DNA of 64,000 nucleotides from the NCBI RefSeq assembly GCF_046844695.1, contig NZ_CP177354.1:5394001-5458000 (forward strand), read 5' to 3'. Shown one piece after another: positions 1 to 8,976 of this stretch. The DNA is from Pokkaliibacter plantistimulans (lineage in GTDB: Bacteria > Pseudomonadota > Gammaproteobacteria > Pseudomonadales > Balneatricaceae). Each line of letters begins with the position of its first letter. Positions within the stretch are counted from its first letter, which is position 1. The translations under genes were made by a program, and so were the position numbers. The notes beneath the pieces are model-generated. The model was given only the letters and a program-made list of their open reading frames with translations. It did no database searches and was not told the DNA's origin.

Positions 1-780
1 GATACCCATCTTGTGCTCGATGGAACCGCAGCTGACGGCATTGCGTTCACCGATACCGCCATCAGTGGTCGGCATGAACTTGGGTACGATAAACAGGGAA
101 ATGCCCTTGGTGCCAGCAGGGGCATCGGGCAGGCGGGCCAGCACAATGTGGACGATGTTGTCGGCCATGTCATGCTCACCGGCAGAGATGAAAATCTTGG
201 TGCCACTGATCTTGTAGCTGCCATCCGCCTGAGGTTCAGCTTTGGTGCGCAGCAGACCGAGGTCGGTACCGCAGTGAGGTTCGGTCAGGCACATGGTGCC
301 GGTCCACTCGCCGGACACCAGCTTGGTCAGATAGGTATGTTTCTGTTCATCCGTACCGTGGGCTTCCAGCGTATTCATGGCGCCGTGAGACAGGCCTGGG
401 TACATGCTCCACGACCAGTTGGCAGTGCCGGTCATCTCATTGACGAACAGGCCAAGTGATTCAGGCAAGCCCTGACCACCGTGTTCGGGGGAGTGAGCCA
501 GTGAAGGCCAGCCGCCTTCAACATATTGCTGGTAGGCTTCCTTGAACCCCGTGGGCGTGGTGACAGTACCGTTATCGAACGTACAGCCTTCACGGTCACC
601 TACCTGATTGAGCGGTGCCAGCACGCGCTCGGAGAACTTGGCGCCCTCCTCCAGAATGGCAGTAATCATGTCAGGTGTGGCTTCTTCGCAGCCAGGCAAC
701 GCAGCGTAGTGCTTGTCGATACCCAGGACTTCGAAGAGGGTGAATTGCATATCACGTAATGGCGCTTTGTAACCAGGCAT
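1..780 (-). CDS. Acyl-CoA dehydrogenase, N-terminal part (cut by window edge)
   Basis: The first 260 codons of an FAD-dependent acyl-CoA dehydrogenase read leftward off the window; the C-terminal half is missing. The start is the ATG at 778-780 (MPGYKAPLRDMQF). The segment WTGTMCLTEPHCGTDLG matches the conserved FAD/substrate-binding stretch of the family, followed by KISGTKIFISAGEHD, the usual beta-domain segment. The N-terminus and spacing resemble the long (about 600 residue) FadE-like dehydrogenases with an extra C-terminal domain rather than the 380-residue short-chain enzymes; this is inferred, because the C-terminus is absent. It probably catalyses the first, flavin-dependent step of fatty acid beta-oxidation. 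A thiolase lies about 5 kb upstream on the same strand, but a separate unit stands between them. Confidence 0.88.
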   Translation of the reverse strand, partial: MPGYKAPLRDMQFTLFEVLGIDKHYAALPGCEEATPDMITAILEEGAKFSERVLAPLNQVGDREGCTFDNGTVTTPTGFKEAYQQYVEGGWPSLAHSPEHGGQGLPESLGLFVNEMTGTANWSWSMYPGLSHGAMNTLEAHGTDEQKHTYLTKLVSGEWTGTMCLTEPHCGTDLGLLRTKAEPQADGSYKISGTKIFISAGEHDMADNIVHIVLARLPDAPAGTKGISLFIVPKFMPTTDGGIGERNAVSCGSIEHKMGI

Positions 781-1178
781 AGTAACCCTACCTCGATTGT
801 TCTTGTTGTAAGTCGCTCTGCCACCCCGCCTCCTGCTGGAGACACTGCCGGGCTACCAATGGCGACTACCTCTGGCATGGGGTACAGAATCCTGCAATTG
901 ACACATCCTGCTCAATAACAAAACGAACCATATTCGCTAACAAAAAATATCAGCCGGTGCAGGCAGTGGCTCGTCAGCAGGCATGAAGCGGACTCTATGA
1001 GTTATGCCTGCGAAACAGCGCAAAGCAAGATGAGTACTGACATAAGCAGCGGACAGAATGTGCAAGTGATGAGTGTCTGGAGACAGGGTGACAAGCGCTG
1101 TCAGCGCCTGAGTCAGGCACTGACATGCTTTGCACTGAAAGAAGGGTTAGCGGAACTGCACAGAAAGCGAAGAGGATA
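781..1178. other. Intergenic region with no gene seen
   Basis: About 400 bp between the acyl-CoA dehydrogenase start and the uspE-like stop. It should hold the dehydrogenase promoter, but I cannot assign -35/-10 boxes with confidence. An imperfect palindrome at 1100-1124 (GTCAG-C-GCCTGA / TCAGGC-A-CTGAC) lies 55 bp past the uspE-like stop. It has no following T-run, so it is at best a weak terminator or a protein-binding site. Confidence 0.4.
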
Positions 1179-2039
1179 TCAACCTTCCAGCAGGGTCAGT
1201 GCCGCTTCGCCGTTGTCAGGTTGCAGCACCAGCACATCACTGTGGATGGCATCCAGAATACGCTCGGCCGTGTTACCCAGCAGCGCCCCGATAAATTGTG
1301 AGCGTGCGACGGTACCCAGCACCACGACCGCATAGCTGTCTTCCCCCGCAATCTTGGGAATCCAGTGCTCGGCCGGCCCCTCACCGATGTGCATGACGGC
1401 AGGCGCTGGAACCAGACTGGCGCTCTGGCCTATACAGGCCTGTCGCCACTGGCTCTCCAGCTGCTGCGCGGTTAGCTCATCCGGGTTGCCTCCCTGCAAG
1501 GGCGGCGGAAAAGCGGATACCAGATGCAGCTGGCCTTCGATACTGCGCGTTACCAGAGCCGCTAGTTGCAAAATGCCCTGATTGAGCAGGCGATGGCGCT
1601 CGCTCTGTGGCTGCCCTTCAATAGCCGCCAGCACCTTGCCGCCCTGCCAGCGAATATCACGCTTGACCAGCAGCACCGGACAGGGGCACTGGCGCAGCAG
1701 CTGCCAGTCAGCAGGAGCACGCCAGGACAGCTGCGAATGACGCGGATCACACTCCTTCACCACCAGTCCGGCCTGCAGACGACTCTGGGCACGCAGCACA
1801 GCATCAGCCAGATCAGGATCAGCATCGGCTTCAATGCAGATATCCTGACCGGCCGCACTGAAGGCCGCCAGCTCCGACTCAAGCCAGGCCTGTCGCTCCA
1901 GGCGCTGCGCCTCGGTACCGGCCACCAGCACTGCCAGCCGGCAATGCAGGCGCTCGGCGATCAAGCGGCCACGCTCCAGGGCAATGGTTTCCTGCTCGTG
2001 GGCGCGCAATACCACCAGTACAGTCTTACTTAACGACAT
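1179..2039 (-). CDS. uspE: Universal stress protein, tandem UspE-type
   Basis: A 286-residue protein made of two Usp domains (about 5-145 and 150-283), the arrangement of UspE. The first domain carries the UspE-like stretch DWQLLRQCPCPVLLVK. The second ends with VVLGTV followed by LGNTAERILDAI and DVLVLQPD, close to the E. coli UspE C-terminal nucleotide-binding loop. The start chosen is the ATG at 2037-2039, with a strong GGGAGGTGG ribosome-binding site; an ATG 51 bases upstream in frame lies inside the preceding gene and is less likely. The gene overlaps the end of the RND exporter gene by 14 bases, so the two are probably co-transcribed. Family role: cytosolic stress and motility-related protein, exact biochemistry unclear. 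Confidence 0.85.
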   Translation of the reverse strand: MSLSKTVLVVLRAHEQETIALERGRLIAERLHCRLAVLVAGTEAQRLERQAWLESELAAFSAAGQDICIEADADPDLADAVLRAQSRLQAGLVVKECDPRHSQLSWRAPADWQLLRQCPCPVLLVKRDIRWQGGKVLAAIEGQPQSERHRLLNQGILQLAALVTRSIEGQLHLVSAFPPPLQGGNPDELTAQQLESQWRQACIGQSASLVPAPAVMHIGEGPAEHWIPKIAGEDSYAVVVLGTVARSQFIGALLGNTAERILDAIHSDVLVLQPDNGEAALTLLEG

Positions 2040-4494
2040 GGCCCACCTCCCGCCCCGCATGGTCTGCTTTGCTCTGTTTGATTTCATCACCGTAGTGAAC
2101 GCGCACTACACTGGCTTCGGCTTCCTCAGTACGTCGTGGCTCGACCGGGGGTTCCACGACTACCGGCCGCTTCAGCAGGCACACCAGCGCAGGCAGGAAG
2201 ATCAGCGCACCGAGCATGTTCCACAGGAACATGAAGGTCAGCAGCACGCCCATGTCGGCCTGGAATTTAATCGGCGACCAGATCCAGATGCCCACGCCAA
2301 TGGCCAGTGTCAGCCCGGTGAAAGCAACGGATTTACCTGTGCTTTTCAGAGTCAGCAGATAGGCCTTCGGCAATGCCATTCCCTGCACCAGATAGGTGTT
2401 CAGGCGTGAATAGATATAGATACCGTAATCCACCCCGATACCCACCCCAAGGGCGATGACCGGCAGTGTGGCGACCTTGACACCGATACCGAGTTTAGCC
2501 ATCAGCGCCTGACAGAGTACCGAGGTCAGGCCCAGCGGCAGCAGTATGCACAGCACCGTGGTCAGCGAGCGGAAGGTGAGCAGGCAGAGCAGCCCGACCA
2601 CCGCATAAACCCAGGCCAGCATGGCGTACTGAGCGGTGCCAATCACTTCATTGGTGGCGGCCTCAATGCCTGAGTTACCGGCCGCCAGCACAAACCTGAG
2701 CGTGTCGCTGTTGTTGTCGGCAGCAAAGCGTTTGACCGCATCGACAACCCCCCGCAGCGTGTCCGCCTTATGGTCATCAAGGAAGATGATGACCGGCACC
2801 AGCGAACACTCGGCATCCATCAGACCGGGGGGCACAAAGCTCAGACTGGAGTTGATCATGTACTGGTTGCGGGTCAGGGTGCGCCATTTCAGGCTGCCCT
2901 CGTTCATCCCGGCAATCGTCATCCTGGCCACATTGGCCAGCGATACGCTGGATTGCACACCGGCGACGTTGTCGATATAGCCCTGGAAGCGGTCGATCAT
3001 GGCCAGATTGGCGTAGCTCGAACACTGTTCAGGTTTCGTTTCCGCCATCACCACAAACACATCACTGCTGGATGAGTAGTGTTCATTGATAAAGGCGTTG
3101 TCGAGGTTGTAGCGTGAGTCAGCGCGCAGCTCCGGCGCCCCCTTCTCCAGATCACCAATCTGCAGATCCTGCCCGGCATAAAAACCATAGGCGGTTGCCG
3201 CTATACCCAGTGTCACGGCCACGATCGCACCTCGAGGCTTGGCGAACCAAGTGAACGGTGCCCAGAAGCGGTCCTGATACTGTTCGCGGCGGCGCTGATG
3301 CTGCAGCGCCTTTTCACCCACACCGGTGTAGGACATCAGCACGGGCAACAGCAGCAGATTGGTGAGAATGATCACCGCCACGCCGATACTGGCTGCCACC
3401 GCCAGCTCCTTGATGACCTGAATATCGATCACTATCAGCGTCACAAAGCCGATGCCGTCGCTGAGCAGCGCTACCATGCCGGGAATAAACAGACTGCGGA
3501 AGGCACGCCGTGCGGCGGTTAGTTTGTCAGCACCGTTGATGCTTTCATGGGTCAGCCCATTGACGATCTGCACGCCATGACTGACGCCGATGGCAAATAC
3601 CAGAAACGGCACCAGCATCGAATAGGGGTCCAGCCCGAGACCCAGCTGATTGAGCAACCCCAGCTGCCACACCACCGCCACCAGTGACGTCAGCAGCGGC
3701 ACCAGGGTGCAGGACAGAGAGCGGGAATAGATAAACAGCAGCACCAGCGTGATGCCAATGGCCACCAGGAAGAACAAGGCCACCTGACTGGCGCCATCGA
3801 TCAGATCACCCACCGCCTTGGCAAAACCGGTGATATGGATCGCCACATGCTCGTTCTGGTACTTGTCTCGTACCAGTTTCTCCAGCGCGGCGGAGAACGC
3901 CTGAAAGTCAAGTCGCTTGCCGGTATCCGGATTGATGTCCAGCAGTGGCACCTGAATGATGCTGGATTTGAAATCGTTCGCCACCAGCACACCGACCTGC
4001 CCGGAGCGCAGGATATTCTGCCGCACCTGTTCCAGACTGGCCGCGGAGCCATCGTAGTTTGCCGGGATAACCGGGCCGCCGGCAAAGCCGTCTTCGGTCA
4101 CTTCGGTCCAGCGCACGTTGGGTGTCCAGATTGACTTCATGCCGGAGCGATCAACACCGGGCAGAAAGAACAGCTCATCGGATATCTTGTGCAGCACATC
4201 CTGATAGTCCTTGCTGAAGATATCGCCGTCTCTGGCTTCCACTGCAACACGAATGGAGTTACCCAGCCCTGACAGCGACTCACGGTGTTTGAGGTAATTG
4301 ATGACGTAAGGATGATCGCTGGGAATCATCTTGAGAAAGCTGGCATCAGTGCGGATATGAGCCGCCTGCCAGCCCAGCCACAAGGTGGCCAGTGCAAACA
4401 GCAACAGCACCCCCAGCCGACGGAAAAACAGCACCCGCTCCAGCACACTTTCCAGTGCCGCGACAGGGCGGAGCAGCAGATTGAAAATCTTCAT
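2026..4494 (-). CDS. RND/MMPL-family exporter
   Basis: An 822-residue inner-membrane protein with the two-fold RND layout: one N-terminal transmembrane helix (about 20-40), a large periplasmic loop, a sterol-sensing-type bundle of membrane helices (about 215-400), a second periplasmic loop, and a second bundle (about 620-780). GVSHGVQIVNG and GVGVDYGIYIYSR-like segments are typical of the MMPL/SSD superfamily. The start chosen is the ATG at 4492-4494 with a GAGGAG site; the reading frame extends 33 bases further, over the end of the preceding gene. The neighbour upstream, 13 bp away, encodes a YCF48-type propeller. Such pairs are common in Pseudomonas-like bacteria and often sit beside DUF1302 and DUF1329 genes, which are absent here. 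The substrate is not known; lipids or hydrophobic compounds are inferred from the family. Confidence 0.87.
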   Translation of the reverse strand: MKIFNLLLRPVAALESVLERVLFFRRLGVLLLFALATLWLGWQAAHIRTDASFLKMIPSDHPYVINYLKHRESLSGLGNSIRVAVEARDGDIFSKDYQDVLHKISDELFFLPGVDRSGMKSIWTPNVRWTEVTEDGFAGGPVIPANYDGSAASLEQVRQNILRSGQVGVLVANDFKSSIIQVPLLDINPDTGKRLDFQAFSAALEKLVRDKYQNEHVAIHITGFAKAVGDLIDGASQVALFFLVAIGITLVLLFIYSRSLSCTLVPLLTSLVAVVWQLGLLNQLGLGLDPYSMLVPFLVFAIGVSHGVQIVNGLTHESINGADKLTAARRAFRSLFIPGMVALLSDGIGFVTLIVIDIQVIKELAVAASIGVAVIILTNLLLLPVLMSYTGVGEKALQHQRRREQYQDRFWAPFTWFAKPRGAIVAVTLGIAATAYGFYAGQDLQIGDLEKGAPELRADSRYNLDNAFINEHYSSSSDVFVVMAETKPEQCSSYANLAMIDRFQGYIDNVAGVQSSVSLANVARMTIAGMNEGSLKWRTLTRNQYMINSSLSFVPPGLMDAECSLVPVIIFLDDHKADTLRGVVDAVKRFAADNNSDTLRFVLAAGNSGIEAATNEVIGTAQYAMLAWVYAVVGLLCLLTFRSLTTVLCILLPLGLTSVLCQALMAKLGIGVKVATLPVIALGVGIGVDYGIYIYSRLNTYLVQGMALPKAYLLTLKSTGKSVAFTGLTLAIGVGIWIWSPIKFQADMGVLLTFMFLWNMLGALIFLPALVCLLKRPVVVEPPVEPRRTEEAEASVVRVHYGDEIKQSKADHAGREVGHVVK

Positions 4495-4507
4495 CACAGC
4501 AGGCTCC

Positions 4508-5710
4508 TCAGGGCTGGGTACGGGCAATGCGGGTCAGGCCACCTTCACCACCCACCACCCAGTAACCGGGGACGGCAGCGATGGCGCTGTGAGCACGACG
4601 ACCAGGCAAAGTGGTCGTGGCCAGGGGTTGTCCAGGCTGGCCGCTGATCAGCAAGCCGCTGTTACCGACAATCGCCAGCTGGCCATCACTGAACAGCCCG
4701 GCATTGGTGGTCAGCTCCGTATCCAGTTTGACCGGCTGCCAGGAATCTCCCTGATCCTCGCTGACAAAAACATGCCCGCGCAAGCCAAGCAGATAGGCAT
4801 CAGCCCCCGCAGAGAGCAAACCAAAGTAGGAACCTTCATAGGGGCTGTCGAGACGCTGCCAGCTGCTACCCTGATCATCCGAACTCATCAGCAGGCCGGC
4901 CTCACCGGCCAGCAGCAGCCGTCCGGAATCCAGACGCACCAGGGCGTTGTAGTGATTGTGATCGGGGTTATCCATCTGCGACTGCCAGGAGTGCCAGCGC
5001 TTGCCACCATCTTCAGTCCGCGCAATCTGTCCATAGGCGCCTACCACCATGCCTATTTCAGGGGTCACAAACAGCACGTCCAGCAACGGATTACCGGGAC
5101 CATCACTGACGGCGGCCCTGGCATCATCCAACGCGGCTTCTGCATCTTCCAGCGCGGTCTGCAGGTCAGCGGCATCATTACCGGCATCTGCGGCCGTTTG
5201 CTCAGTCTGCGGATTGTCCCCGGTACTGACCATTGCGCTCACCTGATTACTCTGGCTGGCCGCCAGCTCTGTCTGCAGCCTGGCCACCTGTTGCTGCCAG
5301 TCTTCCACCGCCAGCTGATTCAGCTGATTGCCGTCCAGCACCTTGCGCCAGCTGGCACCCGCATCGTCGCTCTGCAGCACCACGCCATCATGACCCACAG
5401 CCCAGCCAAGCTTGTCAGTGCTGAAGGTGACCGCGGTCAGCATCACACTGACGGGCACCCGAGCCTGCTGCCAGTGCAGTCCCTGATCATCAGAAAAGAG
5501 GATATTGCCCCGCTCGCCCACGCTTATCAGTCGTGAACCGGCCCTGGCCATATCAACCTGCAGTGAATGCTCAGCGTGGCTGGCGGGTAAGGCCGGCATA
5601 GTGAGCAGATCATTGCCGGCCTGCGCCGCTGCGGTCAGGCTCAACCCCAGGGCCAGCAGCACGCACTGTCCGGCACGCCACCCCGGTTTCCCGGTTCGTT
5701 TCGGCTTCAT
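4508..5710 (-). CDS. YCF48/BNR-repeat periplasmic propeller protein
   Basis: A 400-residue exported protein with a signal peptide (basic start, VLLALGLSLTAAAQAG, cleavage near residue 32) and repeated Asp-box/YCF48 blades such as FSDDQGLHWQQ, QSDDAGASWRKV, RTEDGGKRWHS, SSDDQGSSWQRL and VSEDQGDSWQPV. These build a beta-propeller like the photosystem II assembly factor YCF48/HCF136, though here in a non-photosynthetic setting. A roughly 65-residue Ala/Gln/Asp-rich stretch that looks like a coiled coil is inserted between blades at about 160-220. The start is the ATG at 5708-5710 with a GAGGG site. The gene lies directly upstream of the RND exporter, so it is probably the periplasmic partner of that pump (inference). 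Confidence 0.82.
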   Translation of the reverse strand: MKPKRTGKPGWRAGQCVLLALGLSLTAAAQAGNDLLTMPALPASHAEHSLQVDMARAGSRLISVGERGNILFSDDQGLHWQQARVPVSVMLTAVTFSTDKLGWAVGHDGVVLQSDDAGASWRKVLDGNQLNQLAVEDWQQQVARLQTELAASQSNQVSAMVSTGDNPQTEQTAADAGNDAADLQTALEDAEAALDDARAAVSDGPGNPLLDVLFVTPEIGMVVGAYGQIARTEDGGKRWHSWQSQMDNPDHNHYNALVRLDSGRLLLAGEAGLLMSSDDQGSSWQRLDSPYEGSYFGLLSAGADAYLLGLRGHVFVSEDQGDSWQPVKLDTELTTNAGLFSDGQLAIVGNSGLLISGQPGQPLATTTLPGRRAHSAIAAVPGYWVVGGEGGLTRIARTQP

Positions 5711-5864
5711 AGCACCCTCGTTGTTATGCTTATTATCAGGAGTAAAAAAGTGAAGCTGCCCTGTGCCAGTCAACACAGAACAGCTATCAAAACGTGTTCT
5801 AAAGCACCAGCACGCCCCTCAGGCACCACTGGATGACGATTCAGTCAGGCTGATGAGCAGATCA

Positions 5865-7055
5865 TCAGACGTGACGTTCGAACAAGGCAGCAATCCCCTG
5901 CCCGCCGCCGATACACAGTGACACCACCGCGTAACGCCCCTGGGTTCGCTGCAACTCATACAGTGCTTTGACGGTAATCACCGCACCGGTCGCGCCGATG
6001 GGATGGCCGAGGGAGATACCACTGCCGTTGGGGTTAAGTTTTTCCTGAGGTAACTGCAGATCACGAGCCACGGCCAACGCCTGAGCGGCAAAGGCCTCAT
6101 TGATTTCCCATAGGTCGATATCTGCCACAGTCAGACCAGTTTGCGCCAGCAACTGGCGTATAGCCGGTACCGGGCCGATGCCCATGTACTTAGGTTCCAC
6201 CGCCGCCACACTGTAGCCACGCAGTGTAGCCATAGGCTGAAGCCCCTGTGCCGCAGCAGCCTCGGCACTCATCAGTACCACTGCAGCGGCGGCATCATTC
6301 AGACCGGACGCATTGCCTGCCGTCACACTGCCATCCTTACGGAACACAGGGCGTAGTTTCTCCATGTCCGCAGGTTCGGCATTGAGGCGAACATGCTCAT
6401 CAGTGCAGTACTGCACATCACCTTTACGAGATTTCAGGGTAACCGGCAGAATCTGCTCGGCAAAATAGCCCAGTTCGATCGCCTGCTGGGCACGACGATG
6501 ACTTTCCACTGCCAGCGCATCCTGATCTTCCCGCGAGATCTGCCATTTCTCGGCAATATTTTCCGCAGTGATCCCCATGTGCACCTGCTCCATCGGGCAG
6601 GTCAGGGCACCGACCATGGAGTCGATCATGGCGCCATCACCCATTCGCTGGCCCCAGCGTGCTGCAGGCAACCAGTAGTTGGTACGGCTCATGGACTCCG
6701 CACCACCGGCCACCGCTACGTCGCAGTGGCCAAGTTCAATCTGCTGGGCGGCTGTCACTATCGCCTGCAGGCCACTGCCACAAAGGCGGTTGACCGTCAG
6801 TGCTGGTGTCTGATCAGGTAACCCCCCCTGCAGTGCAGCCACTCTGGCCATGTACATGTCTTTCGGTTCAGTGGGCACAACCGTTCCCATCACACAATGA
6901 CCAACACTTTCCGCCGCAATACCGGCACGCTTTACCGCTTCAGCAACGACCATGGCTCCAAGCTGCGATGGCGGAATGTCTTTCAATGCACCACCAAAGG
7001 TACCTATCGCCGTTCTGACGCCACTTACCACTACAACGTCTTTTATTGTTTTCAT
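5865..7055 (-). CDS. Acetyl-CoA C-acetyltransferase (thiolase)
   Basis: A 396-residue type II thiolase of typical length. The nucleophilic cysteine is Cys92 in NRLCGSGLQ. The C-terminal catalytic motifs GHPIGATGA (His near 352) and CIGGGQG (Cys near 382) are intact, as is the NEAFAAQALA segment. It condenses two acetyl-CoA to acetoacetyl-CoA or cleaves acetoacetyl-CoA; sequence alone does not separate AtoB from PhaA or a broader beta-ketothiolase. It reads toward the YCF48 gene across a 154-bp gap, so read-through is possible but a separate promoter is likely. No 3-hydroxyacyl-CoA dehydrogenase or PHB synthase lies nearby. Confidence 0.93.
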   Translation of the reverse strand: MKTIKDVVVVSGVRTAIGTFGGALKDIPPSQLGAMVVAEAVKRAGIAAESVGHCVMGTVVPTEPKDMYMARVAALQGGLPDQTPALTVNRLCGSGLQAIVTAAQQIELGHCDVAVAGGAESMSRTNYWLPAARWGQRMGDGAMIDSMVGALTCPMEQVHMGITAENIAEKWQISREDQDALAVESHRRAQQAIELGYFAEQILPVTLKSRKGDVQYCTDEHVRLNAEPADMEKLRPVFRKDGSVTAGNASGLNDAAAAVVLMSAEAAAAQGLQPMATLRGYSVAAVEPKYMGIGPVPAIRQLLAQTGLTVADIDLWEINEAFAAQALAVARDLQLPQEKLNPNGSGISLGHPIGATGAVITVKALYELQRTQGRYAVVSLCIGGGQGIAALFERHV

Positions 7056-7418
7056 TGCTGTGTTTGCCCTATCTGGAAAGAAGTAATGAACCTGATTGAC
7101 GTCCAGTCATCATCATTAAAGGTGATGTCTGAGCTTGATGCGTGAGTGCCTGAGAGCACTTTGGCACGTGAGGAGGTTCCATTTTAGTGTCGGACAGCAT
7201 CCCCGAAAGCGACAACCTGCCTCAATAACAATTGACGCCAAGATGGATAACAAAATTCGTCAATAGCTGAACGAGCTGGCAACTGTTCAGTTAGCCAAAG
7301 AGGACGAAACCGGCTGAACCAGCCGAAATACGGGGAATATGCAGGAAGTGTGGCGAGATGATAGAAGAGGAACAACAGACATCCCACCAATGGCAGGATG
7401 TCTGTGATTAACTGACGA
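7056..7418. other. Intergenic region between thiolase and metQ
   Basis: About 360 bp. The right end holds the metQ terminator-like hairpin (7375-7405) and the left end should hold the thiolase promoter. I see no convincing gene; a 96-codon minus-strand frame at 7184-7474 runs over the metQ end and is not credible. Confidence 0.4.
7375..7405 (-). terminator. Hairpin downstream of metQ
   Basis: A perfect 10-bp inverted repeat, ACAGACATCC (7375-7384) and GGATGTCTGT (7396-7405), with an 11-base loop, sits 14 bases past the metQ stop. On the minus strand it is followed by GTTGTTCCTCTTC, a poor T-tract, so it may terminate weakly or protect the 3' end. Confidence 0.55.
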
Positions 7419-8222
7419 TTATTTCCAGCCTGGAATCGCAGTACCTTTGAACAGCTCTTCAGCACGGGCAGCAACGGCCTCGGACTGATAGGCTTCGATC
7501 AGCTTTTGCAGACGTGGATCGTTCTGATTGTCTTCACGGGCAGCGAAAACATTCACGTAAGGAGAGTCTTTATCTTCTACCAGCACGCCATCACGGGTCG
7601 GCAGCAAGCCAGCAGGAACAGCATAGGTGTTGTTGATAAAGGCCAGATCGACGTCATCCAGCGCACGTGGCAGCTGTGCCGCATCCAGCTCAACAAACTT
7701 GAACTTTTTGGGGTTCTCGGCAATGTTCAGCGGTGTAGCTTCCAGATTTTTGTTGTCTTCGAGTTTGATCAGCCCCTGCTTGTCGAGCAGGATCAGCACA
7801 CGACCTTCGTTACTTGGATCATTAGGGATGGCGATCTGAGCACCTTCAGGCAATTCGCTGATGTTTTTGATCTTCTTGGAATAGGCAGCAATCGGGTAAA
7901 CAAAGGTGTTAGCTACTGCCACCAGTTTGAAGCCGCGATCACGTACCATGGCATCCAGATAAGGACGGTGCTGGAACGCGTTGGCATCAATGGAACCATC
8001 CGCCAGGGCTACGTTAGGAGCCACGTAGTCAGAAAATTCGATCAGTTTGACATCCACATCAAAACGCTTCTTAGCTTCGGCCGCAGCCGTCTCCATGACC
8101 TGCGACTCCGGGCCAGCCATCACACCCACTTTCAATGGCTCAGCAGCCTGGGCCTGGCCCCAGACCAGCAGGGAAACCGCAGCAGCGGCAACAGTTTTGA
8201 TAAAGGTACGACGATTAGACAT
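7419..8222 (-). CDS. metQ: Methionine ABC transporter, substrate-binding protein MetQ
   Basis: A 267-residue NlpA/MetQ-family protein that binds methionine in the periplasm for MetNI. After the signal sequence it has LKVGVMAGPESQV and the EFSDYVAPNVALADGSIDANAFQH-type segment typical of the family, and it ends FKGTAIPGWK. The N-terminus SNRRTFIKTVAAAA followed by AQA-AEP looks like a twin-arginine signal with signal peptidase I cleavage; no lipobox cysteine is visible, unlike the lipoprotein MetQ of E. coli. The start is the ATG at 8220-8222 with a GGAG site. It is the last gene of metN-metI-metQ, 94 bp after metI. Confidence 0.93.
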   Translation of the reverse strand: MSNRRTFIKTVAAAAVSLLVWGQAQAAEPLKVGVMAGPESQVMETAAAEAKKRFDVDVKLIEFSDYVAPNVALADGSIDANAFQHRPYLDAMVRDRGFKLVAVANTFVYPIAAYSKKIKNISELPEGAQIAIPNDPSNEGRVLILLDKQGLIKLEDNKNLEATPLNIAENPKKFKFVELDAAQLPRALDDVDLAFINNTYAVPAGLLPTRDGVLVEDKDSPYVNVFAAREDNQNDPRLQKLIEAYQSEAVAARAEELFKGTAIPGWK

Positions 8223-8316
8223 GTGACAACTCCAGTTGACTGTCGGACAGGCCTTCAATACGGCATGTCACTTTGTATTTTTCAAAACACTAACACTTCA
8301 GTGCACAGTACTTGCT

Positions 8317-8976
8317 TCAGTGGCGAGTGTGGTCGTAGCGACGCACCAGCCAGTCACCCAGCGACTGCACCAGCTGTACCAGCACGATCAGGATCACCAC
8401 CGTGGAGATCATCATGCTTGAATCAAAACGCTGGTATCCGTAGCGGATACCCAGATCCCCCAGCCCACCGCCGCCGATGGCACCGGCCATGGCCGAATAA
8501 CCAATCAGGGTAATCAGCATCAGGGTCAGGCCATGAATCAGGCCGGGCATGGCCTCAGCCAGCAGTACCTTGCGCACAATTTGCCAGGGAGTCGCCCCCA
8601 TGGCCTGAGCGGCCTCGATCAATCCGCCAGGCACTTCGTTCAACGCTCCTTCGGTAATGCGGGCAACAAAGGGGATGGCACCCAGCGTCAGGGGGACAAT
8701 CGCTGCTGTCGTGCCGATAGAGGTACCGACGATCCAGCGTGTAAAGGGAATAATCGCAACCAGCAGGATAATGAAGGGCACAGAGCGCGTGGCATTGATG
8801 ACGATGCCCAACAGGCGGTGCAACCAGTGATTCTGCAGCATCCGTCCGGGCTTGGTGGTATAGAGCAGAATACCCAGCGGAATACCCAGTAAAGCACCGA
8901 GACCACCCGACACCGCGACCATGTACAGGGTTTCCCACAGACTGCTGGTCAGCAGATCCAACTTAGCGGCTGACAT
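8317..8976 (-). CDS. metI: Methionine ABC transporter permease MetI
   Basis: A 219-residue inner-membrane permease (about five membrane helices), near the family length of 217. The EAA-loop segment ALNEVPGGLIEAAQAMGATPWQI, which docks onto the ATPase, is at about 115-140. SVPFIILLVAIIPF and the C-terminal GGGGLGDLGIRYGYQRF are characteristic. Its start overlaps the metN stop by 14 bases, indicating translational coupling. Confidence 0.95.
   Translation of the reverse strand: MSAAKLDLLTSSLWETLYMVAVSGGLGALLGIPLGILLYTTKPGRMLQNHWLHRLLGIVINATRSVPFIILLVAIIPFTRWIVGTSIGTTAAIVPLTLGAIPFVARITEGALNEVPGGLIEAAQAMGATPWQIVRKVLLAEAMPGLIHGLTLMLITLIGYSAMAGAIGGGGLGDLGIRYGYQRFDSSMMISTVVILIVLVQLVQSLGDWLVRRYDHTRH

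Noticed and set aside
1196..1750. Open frames in other phases within uspE
   Set aside because: Shadows of the uspE-like gene.
4385..5536. A 383-codon plus-strand frame
   Set aside because: Antisense to the YCF48 and RND genes; composition shows no domain, and the minus-strand genes are clear.
7184..7474. A 96-codon minus-strand frame
   Set aside because: It overlaps the end of metQ in another frame and its terminator-like hairpin; no homology.
7506..8513. A 335-codon plus-strand frame
   Set aside because: Antisense to metQ and metI, which are well supported.
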